Below, in pieces: positions 58,346 through 64,000 of a stretch of 64,000 nt of DNA. The DNA lies in the NCBI RefSeq assembly GCF_001439685.1, contig NZ_JYLH01000013.1, forward strand, positions 1 to 64,000, given 5' to 3'. Below the pieces are notes generated by a model. It searched no databases. It saw only the letters and a list, made by a program, of their open reading frames with translations, and was not told the DNA's origin. Numbering within the stretch: the stretch's first letter is position 1; each line of letters starts with the position of its first letter. The position numbers and the translations under genes are program-made. Source of the DNA: Pseudomonas libanensis. GTDB lineage: Bacteria; Pseudomonadota; Gammaproteobacteria; Pseudomonadales; Pseudomonadaceae.

Positions 58346-59959
58346 ATGGCCACCCCTTCCCTGACTGCCTCCCCCCACGCTTCACCCTCCTCCCAACCCC
58401 GGTTGGACACAAAACCAGGCTTGTTGACGGTAATCCTGTTCTTCGCCGTACTTGCCATGGGCCTGTTGTTCACCGCCTACAGCCTGATGCACGACATGCA
58501 CGAAATGGGCGCCCAGCTCACCACCTGGACGCCGTTCCTGCTGCTGGGCGTGGCGCTGTTGATCGCCCTGGGCTTTGAGTTCGTCAATGGTTTCCACGAC
58601 ACCGCCAATGCGGTGGCGACGGTGATCTACACCAATTCGCTGCCGCCGCAGTTTGCGGTGGTGTGGTCGGGCTTTTTCAATTTCCTCGGGGTTTTGCTGT
58701 CCAGTGGCGCGGTGGCGTTCGGCATCATTGCCCTGCTGCCGGTGGAGCTGATTTTGCAGGTGGGTTCATCGGCCGGTTTCGCCATGATCTTCGCCTTGCT
58801 GATCGCCGCGATCCTGTGGAACCTCGGCACCTGGTGGCTGGGGCTGCCGGCCTCGTCGTCCCACACCCTGATCGGCTCGATCATCGGCGTCGGCGTGGCC
58901 AATGCCTTGATGCACGGGCGTGACGGCACCAGCGGTGTGGATTGGAGCCAGGCGATCAAGATCGGCTATGCCTTGCTGCTGTCGCCGCTGATCGGCTTTG
59001 CATTTGCCGCCTTGCTGTTGCTGGCCCTGCGCGCCTTCGTGAAAAACCGCGCGCTGTACAAGGCCCCCAAAGGCGACACGCCGCCGCCCTGGTGGATCCG
59101 CGGCATGCTGATCGCCACCTGCACTGGTGTGTCGTTCGCCCACGGCTCCAACGATGGGCAAAAAGGCATGGGCCTGATCATGCTGATCCTGGTGGGCACT
59201 TTGCCGATGGCCTATGCGCTGAACCGCACCATGCCTGCCGACCAGTCGCTGCAGTTCGCGGCAGTTGCGCAAGTGACGCAGGTTGCCTTGGTCAAGGCAG
59301 CACCGCAGCCGGCACTGGGCGACCCTCGCGCCACCTTGTCGACCTACGTGAGCACCAAGGAAGCCACGCCGGAACTGGTGCCCGCCCTCGCCGCCATTAC
59401 CGGCCATATCGGTGAAGAAGTGAAAAGCTATGGCTCCCTCGCCGCCGTACCGGCCGAAGCCGTCGGCAACGTGCGTAACGACATGTACCTGACCAGCGAA
59501 ACCATTCGCCTGATGGACAAGGGCAAGGTCGGCAACTTCGACGCTGACACCCAGGGCAAGCTGCAACTGTTCAAGCAACAGATCGACAACGCCACACGCT
59601 TTATCCCGCTGTGGGTGAAGATTGTCGTGGCCATTGCTCTGGGCCTGGGCACCATGGTCGGCTGGCGGCGCATCGTGGTGACGGTGGGCGAGAAGATCGG
59701 CAAGACCCACCTGACTTACGCCCAGGGCGCATCAGCCGAGACGGTGGCGATGCTCACCATCGGCGCGGCGGATATGTTCGGGCTGCCGGTATCCACCACC
59801 CATGTGCTGTCCTCGGGGGTGGCCGGGACCATGGTGGCCAACGGCGGGGGTTTGCAGATGAAGACCATCCGCAACTTGCTGATGGCGTGGGTGCTGACCC
59901 TGCCGGCGGCGATTTTACTGTCGGGCAGCCTGTACTGGCTGTTCACCCAACTGTTCTGA
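58346..59959 (+). CDS. pitA: Low-affinity inorganic phosphate transporter (Pit family)
   Basis: A 537-residue PiT permease. Duplicated signature regions are present: GFEFVNGFHDTANAVATVIYT (first half) and THLTYAQGASAETVAMLTIG / PVSTTHVLSSGVAG (second half), with SSSHTLIGSIIGVG and FAHGSNDGQKGMG. About 10-12 transmembrane helices, and a hydrophilic mid-loop (about 300-415). It takes up metal-phosphate using the proton gradient. The start ATG 58346 has a weak ribosome site; downstream in-frame ATGs exist but lie inside the first helix. Confidence 0.94.
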   Translation: MATPSLTASPHASPSSQPRLDTKPGLLTVILFFAVLAMGLLFTAYSLMHDMHEMGAQLTTWTPFLLLGVALLIALGFEFVNGFHDTANAVATVIYTNSLPPQFAVVWSGFFNFLGVLLSSGAVAFGIIALLPVELILQVGSSAGFAMIFALLIAAILWNLGTWWLGLPASSSHTLIGSIIGVGVANALMHGRDGTSGVDWSQAIKIGYALLLSPLIGFAFAALLLLALRAFVKNRALYKAPKGDTPPPWWIRGMLIATCTGVSFAHGSNDGQKGMGLIMLILVGTLPMAYALNRTMPADQSLQFAAVAQVTQVALVKAAPQPALGDPRATLSTYVSTKEATPELVPALAAITGHIGEEVKSYGSLAAVPAEAVGNVRNDMYLTSETIRLMDKGKVGNFDADTQGKLQLFKQQIDNATRFIPLWVKIVVAIALGLGTMVGWRRIVVTVGEKIGKTHLTYAQGASAETVAMLTIGAADMFGLPVSTTHVLSSGVAGTMVANGGGLQMKTIRNLLMAWVLTLPAAILLSGSLYWLFTQLF

Positions 59960-59986
59960 CATCGGGTAGCAACTGTCGGCGCGCCG

Positions 59987-60883
59987 TTAAAGATGGGCCA
60001 GCAGGGTCGCGGTCAACCAGTCCATGAACACCCGCACCCGCAGCGGCAAATGCCGTTGGCCGGCATACAGTAAATACACGTCCAGGGGCGGTGCCTGGTA
60101 ATCCGGCAGCACCGCCACCAACTCGCCACTGGCCAATAGATCGCGGATCCCCAGTTGGGGCACCTGGGTAATGCCAAACCCACCCAGGCACGCCGACTGA
60201 TACGCATCGGTGCTGTTGACGGTCACCCTTCCTGCCATCGGCAACCGTTGCACCTTGTTGCCCGCCATGTACTCAAACCCTGCCGAGCGTGCGCCCAGGG
60301 GACGTACGTAATGCACCAACTGATGATTCGCCAGGTCAGCCAGAGTCTGCGGCACGCCATAACGTTGCAGATACACCGGGCTCACGCAGTTGACCATCGG
60401 CATGCTGCACACCCGTCGCGCCACCACGGTTTGATCGGGCTGGGCACCGACGCGCACGACACAGTCGAAACCTTCGGCGATCAGGTCCACCTGGCGATCC
60501 GAGCCGCTGATCTCCATATCGATAAGAGGATGGCGTGCCATGAACGTGGGCAAGTTCGGCAGGATCAAGCCCCGCGCCATGACATTGGGCATGTCCACCC
60601 GTATGCGCCCGGCCAATTGGGCTTCGTCCTGGCGGAACAAACCTTCCAGTTCTTCCATATGCGCCAGCAGATCCTTGCTGCGCTCGTACAACACACGACC
60701 ATCCTGGGTCGCCTGCACCTTGCGCGTGGTGCGTTGCAGCAGCCGCGCACCGAGCAGTTCCTCCAACGCCTGCACATGCTCGGACACTGTAGAGCGCGGC
60801 AAGCCCAGGCTTTGGCCGGCCTGGGTAAAACTGGATAATTCAGTGACGCGCACGAAGGTGCGCAGTAACTCAAGCTTGTTCAT
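59987..60883 (-). CDS. LysR-family regulator
   Basis: A 298-residue LTTR of the CrgA/DsdC-like short-loop type. HTH about 1-60 (LLRTFVRVTELSSFTQAGQSL, STVSEHVQALEELLGARL). The effector domain has MEISGSDRQVDLIAEGFDCVVRVG. It is divergent from the SDR gene at 60990, as is usual for this LysR type, so it probably regulates that dehydrogenase. Confidence 0.92.
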   Translation of the reverse strand: MNKLELLRTFVRVTELSSFTQAGQSLGLPRSTVSEHVQALEELLGARLLQRTTRKVQATQDGRVLYERSKDLLAHMEELEGLFRQDEAQLAGRIRVDMPNVMARGLILPNLPTFMARHPLIDMEISGSDRQVDLIAEGFDCVVRVGAQPDQTVVARRVCSMPMVNCVSPVYLQRYGVPQTLADLANHQLVHYVRPLGARSAGFEYMAGNKVQRLPMAGRVTVNSTDAYQSACLGGFGITQVPQLGIRDLLASGELVAVLPDYQAPPLDVYLLYAGQRHLPLRVRVFMDWLTATLLAHL

Positions 60884-60989
60884 GGGATTGTTCGCCTTAT
60901 CCGGCCAGTGATTCCGATATCAGCCTGTTTATCACGTTATGAACGGACAAATACACTCAGTCCCACTGACCCCACCTGAGGACTGCACC

Positions 60990-61748
60990 ATGACCCGTAA
61001 AATCGCACTCATTACCGGCGCCAGCCGCGGCCTGGGCAAAAGCGCCGCGCTGCACCTGGCTGCGCAAGGCGTAGACATCATCGGCACTTACCACAGCGCA
61101 GAGAGCGAAGCCCAAGCGGTAATTGCCCAAGTACAGGCATTGGGTGGCCGCGCCGCCATGCTGCAACTGGACGTCAGCCAAAGCGCAGGCTTCGATGGGT
61201 TCGTCGGCCAGGTCGGCGCGCTGCTCAAGGAGGTTTTCGCCCAGGATCACTTCAACTTCCTGATCAACAACGCCGGGATCGGTGCCCACGCCAGTTTTGC
61301 CGAGACCACCGAAGCGCAGTTCGACCAGTTGGTGGCGATCCACTTGAAGGCGCCGTTTTTCCTCACGCAGAAACTGCTGCCGCTGATCAGCGATAGTGGG
61401 CGCATCATCAATATTTCCAGCGGCCTGGCGCGGTTCAGCCTGCCGGGCTATGCCGCGTACGCGTCGATGAAGGGCGCCATTGAAGTGCTGTCGCGCTACC
61501 AGGCCAAGGAGCTGGGCCCCCGCGGTATTACCGTGAACACCCTGGCACCGGGCGCGATTGCCACCGACTTCGGCGGCGGCGCCGTGCGCGATAACACCGA
61601 TGTGAATGCGATGGTCGCCAACAATACCGCCCTGGGCCGTGTCGGCTTACCGGACGATATTGGCGGGGCGATTTCGAGCTTGCTGGCCGATGGCAGCAAC
61701 TGGATCACCGGCCAGCGGATCGAGGCATCGGGGGGGATGTTCCTGTAG
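60990..61748 (+). CDS. Short-chain dehydrogenase/reductase
   Basis: A 252-residue NAD(P)-dependent oxidoreductase. The Rossmann motif TGASRGLGKS (about 10-19), NNAGIG (about 92), catalytic Ser in IINISSGLARF, YAAYASMKGA with YxxxK and a C-terminal EASGGMFL are intact. The substrate is unknown; members linked to LysR partners often reduce quinones or aldehydes. ATG 60990 has the family start MTRKIALITG; the longer frame runs into the promoter region. Confidence 0.93.
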   Translation: MTRKIALITGASRGLGKSAALHLAAQGVDIIGTYHSAESEAQAVIAQVQALGGRAAMLQLDVSQSAGFDGFVGQVGALLKEVFAQDHFNFLINNAGIGAHASFAETTEAQFDQLVAIHLKAPFFLTQKLLPLISDSGRIINISSGLARFSLPGYAAYASMKGAIEVLSRYQAKELGPRGITVNTLAPGAIATDFGGGAVRDNTDVNAMVANNTALGRVGLPDDIGGAISSLLADGSNWITGQRIEASGGMFL

Positions 61749-61759
61749 GCGACAGACGC

Positions 61760-62197
61760 CTACAGGGCGACTGGGGTTTTGTTGGCGATTTTTTCGCGCA
61801 GTACGTCATAACCCCAGTGGTACACATAGGTATACGGCAGGAAGAACAACAGCACGCCGATGTCGAGGATGAACGCCTCCAGCAGGCTGATCTTCATCAA
61901 GGCGGCAATCAACGGCACCGCCAGCAGAATCAGGCCGCCTTCGAACAGCAGCGCGTGCAGCACCCGGGTCCAACCGCCGTTGACCAGTTGCAGGCGTGTT
62001 TTGAGGCGGTCGAACAGGCTGTTGAAAATAACGTTCCAGGTCAGCGCCAGCAGGCTGATGCCCAAGGTCACGGCGCCCATCTCCAGCGCCGGCCTGCCGG
62101 TGACCCACATCAGCAACGGCGTACAGATCAACAAGGCCAGCCCTTCGAACCCGAGAGCTTGTAAAACACGTTCAGTAATGGATTTGGTAGGGTTCAT
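61760..62197 (-). CDS. PACE-family efflux transporter (AceI-like)
   Basis: A 145-residue, four-helix inner-membrane pump built from two BTP (bacterial transmembrane pair) units, starting near ERVLQALGFEGLALLICTPL and repeated near RVLHALLFEGGLILLAVPLI, each with the conserved Glu (E18-type, E87-type) expected in PACE pumps that export chlorhexidine and other biocides by proton antiport. It is divergent from a LysR gene, as in the aceI-aceR arrangement. ATG 62197. Confidence 0.92.
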   Translation of the reverse strand: MNPTKSITERVLQALGFEGLALLICTPLLMWVTGRPALEMGAVTLGISLLALTWNVIFNSLFDRLKTRLQLVNGGWTRVLHALLFEGGLILLAVPLIAALMKISLLEAFILDIGVLLFFLPYTYVYHWGYDVLREKIANKTPVAL

Positions 62198-62285
62198 GAC
62201 CCGGCTCCGTGAGTGACGAGGGTTGCCATGATCAGGCTTTGTCTCGATACTTCATAACCAATAACCATCGATCAGGGCGATAGCC

Positions 62286-63140
62286 ATGGCGTCCCATGAA
62301 GTGCTCCAGGCGTTCGTCCAGGCCGCTACCCAAGGTTCGTTTTCCGCCGCGGCGCGCAAGCTGGGCAAGAGTCAGTCCACCGTCAGCGCGGCGGTGGCCA
62401 GCCTTGAGATTGACTTGGATGTAGTGCTGTTTGACCGCAGCAGTCGCAAACCGACCTTGACCCCGGCAGGCCATGTACTGCTGCAACGCGCCGAGCAGGT
62501 GCTGGAGGCCAGCAGTCGCCTTGAATTGACGGCGAGCCTATTGGCCACGGGGTTGGAACCGAAGCTGACCATCGCCATGTCGGACACCTACCAGTCGCAG
62601 CGCTTCGAAACCACCATCATCGCGTTTGCCGAACGCTACCCGGACCTGGAACTGGAATGGCTGATTGCCGAATGCGATGACCTGATCGACCTTGTACAAA
62701 GCGGTCGGGCGCAAATCGCATTTATCGAACAACAGGAGGTGTATCCGCCGGACTTGACCCATTCGCCGGTCGAAGAACGTACCGAAACGGCCCTGTTCGT
62801 ATCGCCGCAACACGCCTTGGCCAAGCTGGAAAAGGTTGACCAGCAGGCGTTGAAACAGCATCGGGAATTGCGCCTGGCGAGCATCGTCAAACCCTATGAC
62901 AACCGCGCTGCAGGGCGGGTCTGGTCAGCAGCCAGTTACCTGATGCTGATGGAAATGGCGCAGTTGGGTTTCGGCTGGGCGCCCCTGCCACGCTGGCTGG
63001 TGGAACGTTTTGGCAATGGCAGCCTGCAGGAGCTGAGGGTGCGTGGCTGGCCGCGCTCGGTGACGGTGGATGCGTTGTGGTCGCGCCAGCATCCACCGGG
63101 GCCGGCGGGGAGTTGGTTGCTGGGGCAGATGCTCGAATGA
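62286..63140 (+). CDS. LysR-family regulator, divergent from the PACE pump
   Basis: A 284-residue LTTR. HTH about 3-60 (EVLQAFVQAATQGSFSAAAR, STVSAAVASLEIDL). The effector domain contains LELEWLIAECDDLIDLVQSG. The 88-bp divergent gap and the pairing with a PACE gene parallel Acinetobacter AceR-AceI, so it probably activates the pump in response to a substrate. Ligand unknown. Confidence 0.9.
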   Translation: MASHEVLQAFVQAATQGSFSAAARKLGKSQSTVSAAVASLEIDLDVVLFDRSSRKPTLTPAGHVLLQRAEQVLEASSRLELTASLLATGLEPKLTIAMSDTYQSQRFETTIIAFAERYPDLELEWLIAECDDLIDLVQSGRAQIAFIEQQEVYPPDLTHSPVEERTETALFVSPQHALAKLEKVDQQALKQHRELRLASIVKPYDNRAAGRVWSAASYLMLMEMAQLGFGWAPLPRWLVERFGNGSLQELRVRGWPRSVTVDALWSRQHPPGPAGSWLLGQMLE

Positions 63141-63162
63141 GCCAGTGAGAACATTTGGAACT

Positions 63163-64000
63163 TCATTGTCTGGGGGGGTTGAGTTCGGCAAGGCGTCGCT
63201 CCAGGAAGCGTTTTTCCGGGGTTTGCTGGGTCAGGGACAGGGCTTTTTCGTAAGCTGCATGGGCCTCTTCAACCCGCCCTAACTGCCGGCAGAACTCCCC
63301 ACGCGCCGAATGCGCCAAGTGGTAGTCCTGCAATTCACCGCGTTGCAAAATGCTGTCCACCAACGTCAATCCAGCCGTCGGTCCCTGTTCCATCGCCACC
63401 GCTACCGCACGGTTCAACTCGATCACCGGCGATGGCATGGCCCTGAGCAACACATCGTAAAGCCCCACAATCTGCCGCCAATCAGTCTCCTCGGCACTCG
63501 GCGCCTCGGCGTGCACGGCCGCAATCGCCGCTTGCAGACAATAGGGGCCGAACCGCCGAGTCATCAACGCCTGCTCCACCAGTGCACAGCCTTCAGCCAT
63601 CAATGTCCTGTCCCACAGCCCACGGTCCTGAGCATCCAGCAGCACCAATTCACCGCCGGCCGAGGTGCGTGCCAGGCGGCGCGACTCGTGCAGCAACATC
63701 AACGCCAGCAAGCCCATGACTTCCGGCTCCGGTAGCAATTCCATCAGCAAGCGGCCCAGGCGAATGGCCTCCGCGGTCAAGTCTTCACGGGTGAGATCGG
63801 TGCCTGCGGAGGCCGAGTAGCCTTCGTTGAACACCAGGTAAATCACGCGCAGCACGCTGTCCAGGCGCTCGGGCAACTCGGCACGGGACGGCACTTGATA
63901 GGGGATTTTCGCTTCACGGATCTTGCCCTTGGCACGCACGATGCGCTGGGCGATGGTGGTGGGTGTGGCGAGAAACGCGTGGGCAATGGCCTCGGTACTC
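63163..64000 (-). CDS. ECF sigma factor, ECF42-like (partial, cut by window edge)
   Basis: The C-terminal part of a large ECF-type sigma factor. The visible 278 codons begin at the window edge with TEAIAHAFLATPTTIAQRIV, the end of the sigma4 helix-turn-helix, then RAKGKIREAKIPYQVP and the long C-terminal extension (about 190 residues, VLRVIYLVFNEGYSASAGTD, LMELLPEPEVMGLLALMLLH) that marks the DUF6596/SnoaL-unrelated ECF42 group, which lack anti-sigma factors. The N-terminal sigma2 region is outside. A DGPF/YCII-domain gene is usual upstream of such factors, but that side is not in the window. Confidence 0.85.
   Translation of the reverse strand, partial: STEAIAHAFLATPTTIAQRIVRAKGKIREAKIPYQVPSRAELPERLDSVLRVIYLVFNEGYSASAGTDLTREDLTAEAIRLGRLLMELLPEPEVMGLLALMLLHESRRLARTSAGGELVLLDAQDRGLWDRTLMAEGCALVEQALMTRRFGPYCLQAAIAAVHAEAPSAEETDWRQIVGLYDVLLRAMPSPVIELNRAVAVAMEQGPTAGLTLVDSILQRGELQDYHLAHSARGEFCRQLGRVEEAHAAYEKALSLTQQTPEKRFLERRLAELNPPRQ

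Overview
The window is a 64 kb piece of a Pseudomonas chromosome, almost certainly from the P. fluorescens group. The evidence is the gene set (amrZ, rsmA with lysC and alaS, the aot/argR/aru arginine regulon, a DUF2790 protein), the high GC content, and five REPIN hairpins plus several single REP sequences of the GTGGGAG type known from P. fluorescens genomes. No phage, insertion sequence, transposase, integrase or CRISPR array is visible. All functional names rest on reading protein motifs and gene order; no database search was run.

Layout. 1-260: leader and tandem promoters of an rRNA operon that runs leftward out of the window. 510-586: tRNA-Arg(CCT). 700-1336: two tiny membrane-protein genes behind a sigma54-type promoter with repeated upstream dyads. 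1712-4610: amrZ, mgtE, a tRNA cluster (Ser-GCT, two Arg-ACG) and rsmA. 4786-9892: lysC, alaS and a threonine aldolase, all on the minus strand. 10087-10875: an FMN riboswitch controlling a type II lumazine synthase. 11009-29567: the arginine regulon on the minus strand, aotJQMOP-argR then aruC-aruFG-astD-astB-orf-astE, which imports arginine and breaks it down by the succinyltransferase route to glutamate and succinate. It is interrupted by a 5 kb plus-strand gene for a 1685-residue leucine-rich-repeat, toxin-like protein placed exactly between argR and aruC. 30162-32117: acetyl-CoA synthetase.

32500-36830 is a scarred junction: a DUF2790 secreted protein, a frameshifted VapB antitoxin remnant, nrdB with a long structured leader and no adjacent nrdA, an HNH-nuclease 3' fragment, a HAD phosphatase, and a Phd/RelE-type toxin-antitoxin pair between two identical 40-bp REP copies. 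36835-42047: a LysR regulator divergent from an argininosuccinate-lyase-family enzyme followed by an amino-acid-type ABC importer, a likely uptake-and-cleavage route for an N-substituted aspartate compound. 42201-47851: an MFS transporter, an unknown protein with a zinc-finger-like N-terminus, a small XRE protein behind a LexA box overlapping an antisense P-loop kinase gene, an amidase and an unknown protein.

47959-64000 is mixed accessory and core content: a metallo-beta-lactamase-fold hydrolase/TetR pair with a clear operator, a MASE2-GGDEF diguanylate cyclase, a DUF1003 protein, LysR regulators, gene remnants (chemoreceptor, CTP-synthase-like amidotransferase), glycerophosphodiesterase with an AraC regulator, a fatty acid hydroxylase, a PepSY protein, a CorA/ZntB channel, a Pit phosphate transporter, an SDR with LysR, a PACE efflux pump with LysR, and a partial ECF sigma factor cut by the right edge. 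Most long frames antisense to the arginine and alaS genes are shadows of high-GC coding sequence and were left out.
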